Assembly (NCBI GenBank): GCA_911728435.2
Contig: OU452203.1
Coordinates: forward strand, 20,728,293 to 20,792,292
Direction: 5' to 3'
Source of the DNA: Apoderus coryli
Lineage: Eukaryota > Arthropoda > Insecta > Coleoptera > Attelabidae
Length of the DNA: 64,000 bases
A model generated the notes under the pieces. That model was not told the origin of the DNA and did no database searches. It worked only from the letters and a program-made list of their open reading frames with translations. Position 1 is the stretch's first letter; each line of letters starts with the position of its first letter. Positions 1 through 13,329 of this stretch are shown piece after piece. Both the position numbers and the translations under genes were made by a program.

Positions 1-769
1 CAGCATATCACAGGTTGTTGATACATTGTCCATTTATAATTATGCCATCTGAGGTGTCTTCCAGAGCTTTTTTAAATATTTCCTCCGAGTAAACGTTAAA
101 TAGTATGGGTAACAGAATACATCCCTGTCTTACTCCCTTCTCGATATTAATTTTTCCAGATGTTTTCTTTTTTATTCTAATTTTGGCCTTTTGTTCCTGA
201 TAGAGGTTTGAAATAATCCTTAAATCCTTATCGTCTATGTTACATGACCTTAAGATGTTCATTAGTTTATCATGTTTCACCAGGTCAAAAGCCTTTTGAA
301 AATCAATAAAACACAAGTACACATCAGTATCGACATCTCTACATCTTTCAATTAATACTCGTATTGAAAATGTGCCTCTCTTGTTCCGAAGCCATTCTTA
401 AAACCAAATTGATTTTGACCAGTATGTTCGTCTAATTTACTGTATATTCTATTAGTTTCTCTTTTTTGGTATTGGTACAAATATCGATGTCAGCCATTCT
501 TCTGGTATTATACCTGTTTTATATATTTTATTAAATAGATCTTCTACTACTTCGATGTGTTCGTCTAGTAGTAATTTTATTATCTCAATTGGTATATTAT
601 CTTCTCCAACAGCTTTTCTGTTCTTTAGCTGCTTTGCTGCTCTGGTAATGTCGTCCTTTGTGATATAAAGTCCAGTCGCTGCCTCCTGCTCACCAATGTC
701 TTCTCTTCCCTAGTCTTGAAACATCTCTTTCACGTATTCTTTCCATCTGGTTATTTGCTCTTCTATGTT
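1..769 (-). pseudogene. Non-LTR retrotransposon reverse transcriptase fragment (RTE-like)
   Basis: Read on the minus strand, this encodes the middle of a LINE reverse transcriptase. The 5' part (about 769-480) reads through ITRWKEYVKEMFQD, then KQLKNRKAVGEDNIPIEIIK and GIIPEEWLTSIFVPIPK, which are the fingers motifs before the palm. The longest open part (322-8) carries FIDFQKAFDLVKHDKL and GVRQGCILLPILFNVY, the A- and B-type motifs. The catalytic YADD would lie beyond the window's left edge. The copy is dead: there is an in-frame stop after MFQD and at least two frame changes between 480 and 322. The wording of the motifs fits the RTE-like LINEs common in insects. The fragment at 4290-4466 looks like the C-terminal part of a similar element but is on the other strand, so it belongs to a separate copy. 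Confidence 0.85.
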
Positions 770-1569
770 AAATAAATACAAAGAATAAATATGAATAAAC
801 CGGCAGCAATTTTCTAAATTTCTATTTAGGTATTTAAAAATTACTTGCAAGGACAAATTATTAAACAAAATCAGACATAACAGAAAATTAAATCATTAAA
901 AATAGGTACTAAATGGTATACTTAAATTGCATAGAAAACCTACTAATTGGATTGATATTCTTGATGATATGCTCAGTTTTAGTGCAAGGGAATTGTGTGA
1001 TCCAAACTAAATACATTTTTGATTGAAATTTTTCAAAAAAGAAAAAATATTTTCAATCACATATACTTATATAACAAAATATTTAATAATCTTTATTCAT
1101 CAGGTACAAGAATGGTACAATTCTTACATTAAGTTTCCTTTTTCATCACGATTGGAAATTTTAGTTTTCTAGTTTTATGTACATATACAAACATATCCAT
1201 AAAAGAGTAAAGTTAATGTTCATGTGAGATCATAAAAACGCTGTTTTATTTCAATTTGTAATATTTTCACGAACATCAATTTCATACATCATATACCTAC
1301 GCACCGTTAGTAGAGATAATTAATGCTGAATTCCAATAAAATTGATTTTCAACTATAAAACATGCATCATAAATAGATTAATTTGATCACGGCAGGATAA
1401 TTATTTTAAGTGAAAAATAGAAATCGTGGAAATAAGAAAACTTTTTGTTTAACTCAATTTTCACTTAATTCAATTTTCTATGTAATTACAACATTTTCAT
1501 TTTCTTCAATTTCATTTCGATTAGTAGTTTTTTTTTGTTGTCATTTTGCTGTTGTAGAACTTTCTAAGG
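770..1569. other. AT-rich intergenic stretch
   Basis: No coding signal, RNA gene or repeat end recognised on either strand. Confidence 0.5.
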
Positions 1570-1988
1570 TATAGTCCAGACTGTTTTCCTAATAATGGGG
1601 TCGTGAAATTTACGCAGGACAATGATATTATGAAGGGCTATTTGCGTGCCAAAAGACATGCTTCGAAACGGTCATTAAGGATAGTTTCTTAGGTCCTGTA
1701 TGATAGCGTCCTATACCAAATCAAGGCATTAAAATTGAAATCTGTTTTCCTAATAATATAGTCGTGAACTTTACGCAGGACAATGATATTATTTAGGGCT
1801 ATTGGCATGCCAAAGGACATGCTTCGCAACGGTCATTAAGGATCGTTTCTTAGGTCCTGTATGATAGCGTCCTATACCAAACCAAGGCATTAAAATTGAA
1901 ATCTGTTTTCCTAATAATGGGGTCGTGAAATTTACGCAGGACAATGTTATTATGAAGGGCTATTTGCATGCCAAACGACATGCTGCAA
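1570..1988 (+). repeat. Tandem array, 161-bp period, 2.5 copies
   Basis: The string CTGTTTTCCTAATAAT starts at 1581, 1742 and 1903, exactly 161 bp apart, and GATAGCG recurs at 1702 and 1863. Each unit holds the blocks GGGGTCGTGAAATTTACGC, AGGACAATGATATTATGAAG, TTTGC.TGCCAAA.GACATGC and CATTAAGGATAGTTTCTTAG. Units differ by scattered substitutions. The third unit stops at about 1985, where unrelated sequence begins. The same unit recurs at 12144 (scrap, minus), 37640 (minus), 56146 and 59660, where the period is about 168-174 bp because of an added TCTTGATTAGG block. Function unknown. It could be a satellite or the internal repeat of a non-autonomous element. Confidence 0.9.
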
Positions 1989-2353
1989 AACAAAAAATGT
2001 CATTCGTGTATTAGCCAGTAGAGTAGTTGTCATTTGCCATCTAAATTCACTTTCCTAATTTCTACATAATATAAATATTTACTATCAATAAGAGTTTTTT
2101 CAAAAATGTGTACACACGATTGCTAAAAGAAAAAATAGAAGGAAAATGCTATTGGACGAGGAGGAATTAATTAGGTTTTGGGACACCTAGGGCGTAGGTA
2201 TAGACTTTGTAAAACTTTGAAGAACTGCTCAGATTTCACCAAAATCAGTGGTGGCTTGACATATGGAGCAGGTAAAACTTTGTGACGCAAGATTTGTGAA
2301 GTTGATGAAATTAGGGATAGTCATTTAGAGACTTCTTCATAAACATATCTTGT

Positions 2354-2860
2354 TTGGCTTCAAGTTTCGTCAAAAGGAGTAAGAAATCAAGTAAATACAT
2401 TGCGAAGACTGCAGACTATCTTTACTCCGAGGAAATTGAGGCAGAGTTATTAGCTCTACCTCCCAAAGTTGTTAAATTGACGAATGAAGACGGCCTTGGT
2501 GATGGAGATCTTAACATGCTTGTTGTGAGCGATATTGTAACAAACTAGCATCGGTGACCAGATGGAATAGGGCTGCTGTTTCTCACCAAGTGTAGTTCCA
2601 TTATATGAGGGTGTTGATCAGCATGATTGGTTTTTGAAATAGCTTGGAATTTCGGTGAGGTGTTGGTGCCTTGTAACACGTGTCTTATCTATTGAAGAAT
2701 GAACAGCTAGAACTCAATGATTTTAGATGAGCTCTCGCAGTACAATACGTCAAGATTAAGAGCGTTGAATACTGGTGTTGGGACTTGAATTTATTTCGTA
2801 AAATTTGCAAAACTATCTGCGGTTAGTCAGCTTAAGCTATGCGGAAGGAGATATGGCAAA
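2354..2860 (+). pseudogene. piggyBac-like transposase remnant, internally deleted
   Basis: Two parts of a piggyBac-type transposase sit side by side. The first (2354-2545) is an acidic N-terminal stretch including EEIEAELLALPPKV and NEDGLGDGDLN, like the acidic leader of PGBD-type proteins. The second (about 2600-2780) reads VPLYEGVDQHDWFLK, then LGISVR, WCLVTRVLSI and, in another frame, NEQLELNDFR followed by ALAVQYVK. This matches the C-terminal piggyBac block (GVDxxDxxL, the WYW/L region and the RRAVAxxYL region). The catalytic DDD core between them is missing, and there are several stops and frame changes. Assignment rests on motif order rather than a search, so a related domesticated gene remnant is not excluded. 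No TTAA-flanked ends were identified. Confidence 0.55.
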
Positions 2861-2869
2861 ATGTAGCTA

Positions 2870-4285
2870 CTCACTATAAATGCTACGTTTTGCTTATATG
2901 TTTACCGGCATATCGTTATAAATTTGCAAGGAATATTGTTAAAATCGAATCTATCCAATAATTAATTAATGCAGTCGAAACCATATTAACGCATTCGCAT
3001 ATGTTATAGTTTTTGTTCTGACGATGACGTTAATTAGACAATTACCATATAATTTAATCTAATTTAATTGATACTTAATGTAATTTATATATAGAAATTT
3101 AAATTTCGCATTACAATATGAGTTCGTAAAAGGCCTAAATATTCTACACCATAACCAACTAATATTTGATTATTTTGACATTCCCTTTCATTTTTAATTG
3201 GTTTTTAGAAATTCTCTAATTTAGCTAATTATATTTAGATTTGTTTGGGATTTTCATTAATTTTTATGGGACGGCAACCCAAGAAAAGAAACTGAAAATA
3301 ATAAACAGCATTAAAAGTAATAGATGACCCAAAAACATACTAAGACCCATACCTCAGTGTGGTCTTTCATGCATACGGGATTGAAATTTGAATTACCAAA
3401 TTTCACATACTTGGCACACATGAGTCCACAGAATGAGTCTCTGTTTATAAGAAATTGCACATCGACACAACATTTGTACCACTTATTATTATGTGTACTT
3501 TGTAGTTCAAAAGCCAAACCCATGCGATCTTAGTGGACGTGTACCATTTGTGAAGTTGGATTATGCCTTGCAAAATCAAAGAATTGCTTTCAAAGATATT
3601 ATAGAGGTAATTATACTTCGTTTTAATGATTTCTCAGTAATGTACTATATCAACAATTTTTTTAGATTATACATAAGAACTGTCGAATCTTGCATAATAC
3701 TACAAAATATGGACCACCATAAAGCGGCCATTTTCAATATATTATTGTACCTTTTTTTATGAAAAAATGTTCCATTTCTTGAAAAATAAAAGAACTTTTT
3801 TGACATTTTATTTGGCTGCAGCAAAACCCTATAAAATCTATAACAACTCGTGCAGCAAGTAGTTAAGGGTACTTTTGAATATTAACAGACATACTTTTCT
3901 CAAAAATCCATTGTAATTTGTTTTCTTATACTTTCTAAACCCACTACAAATTAATACTAATCAAAATACGTTCTGTATATGCTAAAAACTAAATCACAAT
4001 ATTATATACGTAGACACAAAAAGAGTAATAAAGTTCATCATTATATTGCAGCACTAGAAGTTACTCCAAAAGAGAGATGACAATAAAAAATTGGATACAG
4101 AGGAGTTTAACCGCGGGCGGAATCGATGTTTAAAACGGATTTGCATTTTAAAATATTTAAATGTTTCCCAATTTAAAATTGTCTTGAATTATGTATGATT
4201 GTTTAGTTTTTGCCTCATACTACGGGAAAACGATGGTGTATTTTGCATATTTTTTTGCTGGAGTTTTTTATTGTGTGAAATAGGA
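2870..4285. other. AT-rich intergenic stretch
   Basis: Several small open frames (for example 3324-3533 and 3493-3762 on the plus strand) show no recognisable family or motif. No other feature seen. Confidence 0.45.
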
Positions 4286-4289
4286 ATTA

Positions 4290-4466
4290 ACGAGTCGAGA
4301 CAGACTTCAGAAAAACCCCTAGAAAAGTACCATCAAAGAATTCTTGGAATTAAATGGCAGGACCGACGAACAAACATCAGCGTTCTGAAGGAGGCTGAAA
4401 CGACTAGCATTGAGGCGACAACAGAAATCCTTGGGTTGGAAGAATTCATAGTCGTTTGCGAGTGAA
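4290..4466 (+). pseudogene. RTE-like LINE C-terminal scrap
   Basis: The plus-strand frame contains KYHQRILGIKWQDRRTN followed by ISVLKEAETTSIEA. This matches the stretch after the palm of RTE-like LINE proteins (the usual pattern is F.R..LR.ILGI.W.DR..N..VL..A...SI). About 55 residues survive and the match fades after about 4450, where the usual RWxGHVxRM motif should follow but is only vaguely recognisable. It is on the strand opposite to the 1-769 fragment. No 3' tail seen. Confidence 0.6.
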
Positions 4467-4599
4467 TGCTGATTATGAAGAATAATGGCCTTTATGAAAT
4501 GGAAAATAAATAAAAATGCCACAAACTGTCTTTGATCAAACTGACAATGGGCGTTGTCATTCTGTGTCTCAGTTCGGCTCAATTGGTGCGACGCCGACG

Positions 4600-7500
4600 T
4601 TAGCTAACTGGCCTCAGCGTTGAAGGATGATTATAGAATCAAAGAACACAATATATAACAATATCCTTGATATCGTTTTGTGTAATAAAACTACACTAGT
4701 AGTTGATTGAATGTTCTTGATTTAGTAATTAATATCTATACATTATAACATCATAGGTAGGTAATGGAGTAATTTGTTTTGATTACGTTTTTCACCTGTA
4801 CGTTAAAATTTACTCATAATTTAATTGAAAACTCTTGTTGATATATTGCAAATATTTGTATCTAAAAATGCTAATAAATTTGTAACAAAAAATCTATACA
4901 TAGTTTACAAAAAAAAAAAAAGAAAAATGTTTGGTATTTAGCATTTTGCTTGTTTTGCATATATAGACTATATTGATCAGAGGCTGTTGATGAATATTAA
5001 TGCTGTCAAATTAGCTGATATAGCCAGATGGATTATAAAAAATTCAACGATAAATGTGATTGAATTATATTAAAATTTGCACAAAAACAATGTTTTAATT
5101 ACATTACTATTCGTGTATTATTTTATGAATGTCGATTAGTTTTGAAATTGACTACCATACTTTAGAGGTGTTTTTTTGTCTGCAATTAAGACCAAAGAAT
5201 CTTTATTTAATTAAATATTAACCCGTTCCTGTTCTGCTGGAAATTGTTCAAATATTCCTCATTGAGTTGAGCGTCATTTTAAAGGATCACTGTGTACAAC
5301 TGCTGAAATTCAGGCAAGGTTAGCCTACGTTGGATACAATTTATTCTGATAATTCCCAAGCACTTAGTATATTCAAGCAAAAATCCAGTGGCTCTATTAT
5401 TTTACTTTGAAGTAGTAGAGAAAATTTATTATGAAAAGCGAAAAATGAGAGAAAACAGCAAAACCTAAATATAAAAGTCATATTATACTACTTTAACATG
5501 TACCTATGCATATAGCTCTCATTTGGAAAAATCAGCTAAACAACAACAGCGAAATATGCCAGTTGTAAAAATAAATGTATTATGAAATGAGCTGTTTTTC
5601 CTGGTTCAGGTTTTATTTGCTGCTAGAAATACAAATCGAGAAAAATGAGGAAATCTGCCTGCGTCTGTTAAATTTACACAAATAAAAATTTCGTTTTGGA
5701 TGAGCACTATTTATTTAGTTTCTTAAATGAGATGCAGTGTTATTATTATCTCTTTTACATGAAGCAATAGCGGAATATGGAATTTTTCAAATATTCACCT
5801 TCATGGCTCGCAAATTTCGTCACACGGAGTTCTTTTTCCATTTTGGGGAACGAATAATAATCCTTAAGCTAGCGCAACAAAACTCTTGTGTTCAGCTACG
5901 TTCAGATGATTTTTGGTACCAGCACTACGCAGGAAACGGATGAATCCAAGAATGTGTGGTGTTAGCTGGATAGTGCTACGGCAGATTATGCTGCCTATAC
6001 ATAAATGAATGTTCTGAGATATGCGTTATGACCTTCAAAGTGCTCAGACCTGTCAATTTAATTTTTTTTTGGGAGTGTTGTGTATGCTCACAGTCCTCGT
6101 AAGGTAGTCGAGTTCAAGAATGACAATAAACTACAACGTATACAAATAAAACAAAAAGTCATAAAAAAAATGTTGTTCTTTGTAATTTCCTAGAAAAAAG
6201 GCTAATAACTGGAAAAATATAATTACGCTATCATAATAAGGATCTTTAGGATAATTATTATTTGTAAATGGTATGGTAAGTTGATCTTGTTAACTCAAAA
6301 TTGAGGCATATCTGTAATATTGCATAAAATATGCTTCTTATGCTGTTTTTTAAATGGCAAAATTCGTGTGCTATGCTTAGTACAATTAAACGTTGGCAAC
6401 TATGTTTATATGAATGGCGACTGCCGGCCTTCAGCTGGTTGTATATTGGGTATATGCCGTAGAAAGAATTACACAATAAAATAAAATCACATACTTTTGT
6501 ATGTATGTACTGATTATTTAGCGTTGCTTTATATGACAAGCCGCCACTGTCAATTATCTGTCTTTTTTGTAGATATTAAAATTAAAAAAGCTAAAATTTT
6601 CATTTAACAAGAGAAATTTGTGTGCAATTTGGATTGAAACCATCTGGAGTCCGAAATGTTTCTTTAATAATTAAAAAAAAATGCATTAAAGGTATGATAC
6701 AGACAGAATAGGGCACGAAACAAGGAAAAAACCGAGAAATAATATATTATTAACAGAATGTGTGTTCTGCAATATACCCGAGCAAAGAGTATAAATAATT
6801 CAATTTGTAATTTATCGGGCTAAGAAAAATAGAGTGCTGAGCTTCAGATAAGCGAGAGAATCGTTCTTTCTTTGTTTAGCTCACGGGGCCGTGAATATTA
6901 GACTAAAGAGAGTAATATGTGGGTTTCGGTTTTGAATTAACTGGATAAATGAGTGCGAAATATTAAAACAGTGTCCTTCTTCCTTTCTTTGCGATAGGGT
7001 TTGTTTAGCTTTGAATTAAATTTATTTAGCCAGAATTTTAAGAGATGTTCAACGTGTCTAGTTTAATACAACAAAAAGCTGCATTTTTAATTTCCAATTT
7101 ACATAGTTGTCCGGTGTTTTTCGAAATTTTTATTTTCGTATGAATGGTATAATGCTTTTTTCTGTTTTTTGAAGAGCGTCGCAAAAACCTTTCAATGACG
7201 TATCGTAGCCCTGGGCAAGCTCCATAATTTTGCCCGACCATAAACGTCCATCTCTACCACTCTACGGAATTACCTACGCCTCTCATACCTTTCCTTCGGT
7301 TTTAGGCTGATGCTACTCGAGCGGCATTTAAATTGTCATTAGAGTAGTTTTTTTAGTTGTTTTCAGCAAGCACGACTCATTAATGTCAAAATTAAACTAA
7401 CTCAACTGATGGGAATGAGGCTTCTGATATTGTCGGGCCAAATCTATATGTCGCCGATTGAAATCTCTAAGATATCAAAAATTAAGCTGACATGAACAGA

Positions 7501-10500
7501 AAAAAAGTTTTTTTTTCCGGAAAATATCGAAAACTCAGCTCTTTTCAGGTTCACTGACGGAAAGTTCAGCGGTGCGTTGGTATATGTACCCCCTGTGACA
7601 TAGATTAATGGTTTTTTATAGAAATATTCCAGGCAAACAAACAAGAGCTAAATTCGCTCCATATATCATATTTTTTTCCCATTGATTTATACTTTAGAGA
7701 GGAGGGAAAGGATTTGGGAGTTTTGCATAAAAGAAAATCAAAATTTTTGCCGTGTATCTGATGAAATGCAAGAGAGGATAAGGTAATTTGTAAAATGCAG
7801 CAGAATAATACTGATGAGAAATTGTTCAATATAATGACGTTACATAATGCAGATCAATTTGTTTTAGTCTTACCTTTTTAATGGCAATGCGACATTTTTA
7901 TGAATATATACAATGTTAAAAAACCATAGGTACATTGATAAAAAAAAACTATGTGACGGGAAAAACGTTTGACATATTACCTCTAGTGACAGGTAATAAA
8001 ATATAAATAAATCGTTTATTGGTGCTTTCAAACTAACATGGTTTTACACAAGTCAAACAAACAAGAAAAAACATATACTTAGTAAATAAACTACAATACA
8101 ATAAATAATACAGTATAGACAACTTAAAGACAAACATTTTTATCAAGGGAAATTATAGCTCGCAAGCCAGAAGGTGCCTCGCATTCTCACTAGGCTCAAT
8201 TTATTTCTCAGGAAGAGGACTCTTCGGAAAAAAATTAAAGAATCATCTATAATTCTAGAAAAAAGTTAGATTTAAGCTCTCTGTTTTTTTGTCTTTTGAT
8301 TAACTATTTAATTGTTATAGTTTTTTTAGGTTTTACTGTTTTTTCAGTTCAGTTTCATTCATAAGTGCAAACTGTAAAGTTGTACGGATAATCTAGCCCA
8401 TGAATAGGATAAATTTTTACTCTAGTCATTGTTCAAATTAGTAGGTTCCACATAATCTCAGGGCGCACTTCATCGATAAATTAGACGCATCTATAATGGA
8501 TAATTGATATATAGTGCAGTCGATTCTCTCCCAGTTTCCATGATGGAAATCCATTTAGGCATGAGCTTAAAACGGGTTTATAATACCTAACAACTCTATC
8601 ATACATATGTGAGTGTGTTCGTCGGTAATAGCACCGTATAGTTAGTATATGAGAGCATCTACGTATTGAGAAGTGCCTGATAAAATATAGAGAAGCCCAT
8701 TGATCAACACAGACTAGAAGAGATACGTCTGTCGCCTTTTATGTGCATCACCGGAATAGTGAAAAGGAAATCGCATCAACGCGATTTTCCAATTCTTTTC
8801 ACTCAAAGATACGTTTATTATCTATGTACGTATTATTTTAAACTCATTCAGTTGATAATTGAGTCATATTGTCTTCGTTACTACTACTTTACAAGCAATA
8901 TTTCTTCCAAAAGCCGAATCCAGTTGAATTGGGATTATCCTATAGTCAAAGACAACTCCCAGATCGCTTATATCAAGTACTGTCATAAATTTTGGATCTT
9001 CTATCAAGATTTGGGTATGAAATCCTGGGACACCGTCTATATAAATTTAAAATAAAATGTTTCCCAGCAATAATATCTACAACACAAACTAACAAACAAC
9101 TATATTTTGTTAGCTTGTTGGAATACTACTGACAAATGCACAATGTAGAACGAGTTAATCCTAACTTTTAACGATTTTCGACAAACGTTTGTGTGGTTTT
9201 TACTTGTAAACCATCACATTGTAAAACTTTCAAGTCTAAAACCGATTAAATTCTATAAGTGTGTTTTAGTTTATTTAGAACAACTTTTAATTAATAAAAA
9301 ATAAAACTTGCGGCCAATAAACTTGTCGCATGTGCAAAAGTTGATGGACCGGCAGCTACACAGAATTTTGTTTGTACTTTCCAAGTGTAAACAGGTCTGG
9401 ACAAGTAAAAGTTCTATTTGCATGGACATCAGATAAGTTAATTCTTAAACATATACGAAAAATAGTAAATTTTGTGTAATATATAGCGAACATATGAATA
9501 AATTAAGACGAGACAACTTTGAAAGGAGTTGCAAGAATTAAAAAACCAAAAAAAGTGGCCAAACCTTATGTGGTTTGCCAGGGCAAATACTTTTTAACAG
9601 AGCATGAAAAGAAAATTTTGAGCAACTTCAACAGTCAAGATAGAATGTAACTATTTCAAAATATCATTCATAAATATTCAACTATTACAAATCCCCGAAA
9701 TCGCTTTTGTCGAAGAAAGACTGACTCGACTGTAAATCCAATATTGGTACGGATTTTCATTTATATTGTTGGTGTACGTTTTTCGTGAAAAAAAAAACAC
9801 TCACACACAGATCAACATACACAACAAACACTTTAACAAAAAGTCCTCTGTTCAAATAAAATATATTGCCCTGTACTTGAGGTAAACTATACCACAATAT
9901 TGTTTAACGGTTTCAAATAAATAAAACATGGTCTGGCTCTAAAAAAAAAAACATTTCAATTTGGCTCTAATTATATTGAGAACGAATATTGAGGCATATT
10001 ATTTAAAATTTGTTTGATAACGTAAGTTGAACCAAAATTAGTTCTGTTAACATTGTTATTGTTCGTTAGTAAATAGTTAAATATAAATTCATGTACTTTT
10101 AATTAAATTATTAGAGTTCTCTTTTGTTTCCATGACACACTTGAAAAAGTAAATAATCTCGGAAAGGCAAGGCTTAAGTACCTAACTGACTCTAAAATTT
10201 AATTTTCTTCCGAATGGTGTCAAAAAAAAAAATAAGTCGTGCTATTTGATAATTTTTGATTGCGACATTTGACAATCGCGTACGCCCATATGGTACAAAA
10301 CGGGACCATCGATTGTAGATTAGGAGTTAGCCTGGACTTTTGGCTACCTGCTTCACAAATTTGGTTTGCTAATTTTGAATGCTTTGAAAGATAACATTTT
10401 TTTCGTAAAGTACTACGACGGTAGTTATTCGACTAATTTATGTAAAGGATAAGTTAACATAACTTAAGTTGTCCAAATGCAGAATTAGAAGAGCAATCCA

Positions 10501-10540
10501 CGCATGTCAAAAAAAGTATGTTTCCATTTGAAATAAGAAA
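4600..10540. other. Long AT-rich stretch without recognisable genes
   Basis: About 5.9 kb. The longest open frame (8741-9055, plus, 104 aa) has no motif I recognise and is rich in Tyr and Ile, as chance frames in AT-rich DNA are. Others (6258-6539, 7444-7644 and 7605-7829, minus) are likewise unremarkable. A lone right-type transposon end, CACACCCTGTATA, lies at about 10559-10571, without a detectable partner. Confidence 0.45.
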
Positions 10541-10627
10541 GTTGCTGCTGACTTTTGGCACACCCTGTATATCTGAAGGACGAAAAATATTTTAGGACAA
10601 TATCAGTTATGACAGCATACCAAATTT

Positions 10628-10668
10628 AAAGTTTCTACTCCATCTGTAAGTTGTAAAACTTCTAATGC
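10628..10668 (+). repeat. Dispersed 41-bp repeat, copy 1
   Basis: AGTTTCTACTCCATCTGTAA.. through ..CTTCTAATGCAC here matches AGTTTCTACTCCCTCTGCGA.. at about 29994-30034 with a few mismatches. It is probably the end of a degenerate repeat family; nothing more can be said. Confidence 0.5.
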
Positions 10669-10933
10669 ACGGCCTACGTAACCGCCTCCCTCATAATGTT
10701 CGCTACATGGAAAAAAATCGGTTGTGTCACCCCAAAACTTTCTCGACAAGATGTTTACCTATAGACTGAAAACAGTCTAAGTGTTGTGTGTTATTTGACG
10801 TTTATTTGGTTTTTTTAAATAATAAAAAAAATTATTAAAAAAAAATAGTACATTCTTAAGTTGAGCTTTTTTGGTGCCAAATAAAAGTCAAATATCCACA
10901 AAAATAAATTTAATAGAAATCCGGAACTATTGT

Positions 10934-10975
10934 CCAAACATGTTTCGGAACTCAATCAAGTTCTATCATCAGTAG
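10934..10975 (-). ncRNA. Hammerhead-ribozyme-like motif (minimal type I)
   Basis: On the minus strand the core reads CTGATGA (10972-10966), an extra A/T base, a hairpin GAACT..AGTTC, then GAAAC (10946-10942), a 2-nt loop AT, GT, and T as the cleavage-site base. The flanks CTA and TGG can pair as stem I (with one G-U). This is the conserved hammerhead core with a 2-bp stem III, the minimal form reported for Penelope-like elements. Downstream on this strand (10899-10879) GTGGATATTTGAC resembles the block that follows the copies at 39763 and 44923. One extra unpaired base follows CTGATGA, as in those copies, so activity may be weak or lost. Confidence 0.6.
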
Positions 10976-10979
10976 AAGA

Positions 10980-13320
10980 AAGGAGAAACTTCATTGAGGT
11001 CACTTTTACGGAAAAAATAAAAATAAAATTAATGGAATCGATAATAAATAGCAAAATATGTTTAGTTTTTCTTCATTTTATTAAAAATCATGTTTGACAG
11101 ATGTTAACTATTATAGTGATACTAACTGCACTAATATCCAGGGTGTTCCGTTGCAAAAAATAAACACTGATGAAAAATAAGGAAGTTTTAGCCGTTTTAA
11201 ATGTAAAGAACATGACTTAGATGTGGTAAAATCCATCCCGAATATGGAGCCTAATTTAAAATTGATAAGGTTATTATTTGACCTACTTAATGAATTTTAT
11301 TTATAAAAAGAAAAATTTGCTGTAACACAAAATTGAATACTTATACAAAGTTATTCAAGTTAACTGTCAATTTTTTTATTATCTTTTTTAAATCCTTTTC
11401 AAATTCAAAATCATTCAACGTATCTGGACCCTCAGCAATTAATTCAATCGTTTCCCTATAACTGTCTACCTCGGACTCTAATTATCCAAAAGTTTCCAAT
11501 TGTCATCCAAAATAGAATAGAGGTACATTATTTGTTCTCTACTCTATATCACAGAGAAGGATAGTATTTTGGTATAGATATACGAGTATATTTTGTAAAG
11601 TTGGCCAAAGTTAATTTATATACTTACAACTGTTGTACATTGCAACAAAATATTCGCACTTTCGAAGCAACAACTATTATAGAGCGACGTCAACTTAGCT
11701 CTAGCTCTATATTTGAAGTTTGAACGTTCTCAGGCAAAAGGTATTGTCGGGTAATCCTCGACAATAATTATTACAAGAGTTATAGCTGGAAATAAACGCC
11801 GAACAATGTATTGTACACTGAGCTGCTTGATAACGCTTTATGTTAGATAGGTATATAATAATATGCATTAAGTGCCTTTGATGTTGGGAATTTCTGGAGT
11901 TTGTAAAGTATGATATTTGAATCAGTGATAACAATATAATATGTTTCTGGAACTTGGGATGAAAGGCGATATATTATGTTCCACACTTTTAGTCACAGAG
12001 GTGTCTATTATACAGTGAGAACAAAAAGCCAATCTTACTGTCAACAAGGGTACGAAGTACCAGGTCGAACGGTGACTACAATCTAGAGTATAGTAGTTTT
12101 TAATGCTTAATGCTTTTGTTTGGTATAAGTCGATACCATTCAATCCCTAAGAAACTATCCTTAATGATCCACACAGCATTGTAAACAATTAAACTGATTA
12201 TTAAAGCTAACTGCGAAAACAAAGCGTGTTGAACATTGCCAGCTGAAAATAGTTTTGACCACACAAACTAATAACAGCTATTATGAACTGAAACTTGCAC
12301 ACAGATAAATCACAAAACCAAATTTCCGTATTCTAACAAAGTTTATCGCATCAATTTTCGGACGTTAAATTATATTATTCCATGTGTGTGTCTGTGGAAT
12401 ATACGTATGTACAAATTTGTGAGAATGTATATATTATGGCAAGAAACTTGGATAAGTTTTGTAGACAGCACTGTTAAGAGCAACAGAAAACTGCCAAGTA
12501 AAGGGTTTTAAATTTTAATTTGCGGCGGTCGGCAAAAGGAATCGTGAGTGAAAAAATGTGATATGGACTGTTCTACAACTTCTGCGATAAATAAGACTTA
12601 AACAGAGTCAGCAAATTTCCTCGGCCTTCCAAAGTCTCACATATAACTGAGAAAATACCGCGCTTCGCAAAAAATCCATGCTGGTCAACGATTATCATAT
12701 TCTTTACCTGATCAAAGATGTAAAACTAGCATTCCACTTCGAAAATGGATAATTTATTTCATTTAAAACAATTATCGTTGGCAGCTTTTTTAAAAAAAAA
12801 TTGACCGGAAAATAAAAATTCTAAAGCACAAAAGCTGAGTTCGTAATATCAACTATTTACGTTACTAAAGTTGGTACAAAAGGTAGATTTAACTGAAATT
12901 TTCCTAAAGTAGATACGCGTCAAAAATTGTAACGAAATTCAACATACGTGTTTTGTAAATTGATGCAAATTCACAATTCCTGTACGGTCTAAATCGTAGG
13001 AAGTAAGGAAAAGCTAAGAAAAACTAACTTAACTCGATTGCACACGAATTGCTTTTCTATTCTTTCGCAATTCTACAAACAACTTTTCCAGTTTAACGAT
13101 GTAATGTAATAGAAGACACTATCTGCTGTACTTACCTATCAGTGGTGGAGCACTTTAATGTTTCTCTTTCTTTATACCGGAAATTTTACCAGTAAAACAA
13201 AATATCCATTTGTCTGGAGCTTTAGATAAAAAGTAGGCACGAATTTACCTGTTACACTATCAGTACAAGATCAATAATAATTTTTTTCGTATGCTTTTTA
13301 TTTTCTTCAAACGAAACGTG
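10980..13320. other. AT-rich intergenic stretch
   Basis: Contains a lone CCAGGGTGTTCCGTTGC transposon-type end at about 11138, without a partner, and the 24-bp array scrap annotated at 12144. Small frames such as 11922-12143 and 11707-11934 (minus) are unrecognised. Confidence 0.45.
12144..12167 (-). repeat. Scrap of the 161/174-bp repeat unit
   Basis: The minus strand here matches the TCATTAAGGATAGTTTCTTA block of the repeat unit at 1570-1988 and 59660-60210. Only about 20-24 bp match, so it is a fragment or an independent relic. Confidence 0.5.
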
Positions 13321-13329
13321 TATACATTT

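Noticed and set aside
1570..1988. CRISPR array
   Set aside because: The repeats are directly tandem with a 161-bp unit and no variable spacers, and the context is eukaryotic.
8741..9055. 104-aa open frame as a host gene
   Set aside because: Composition typical of chance frames in AT-rich DNA and no similarity recognised.
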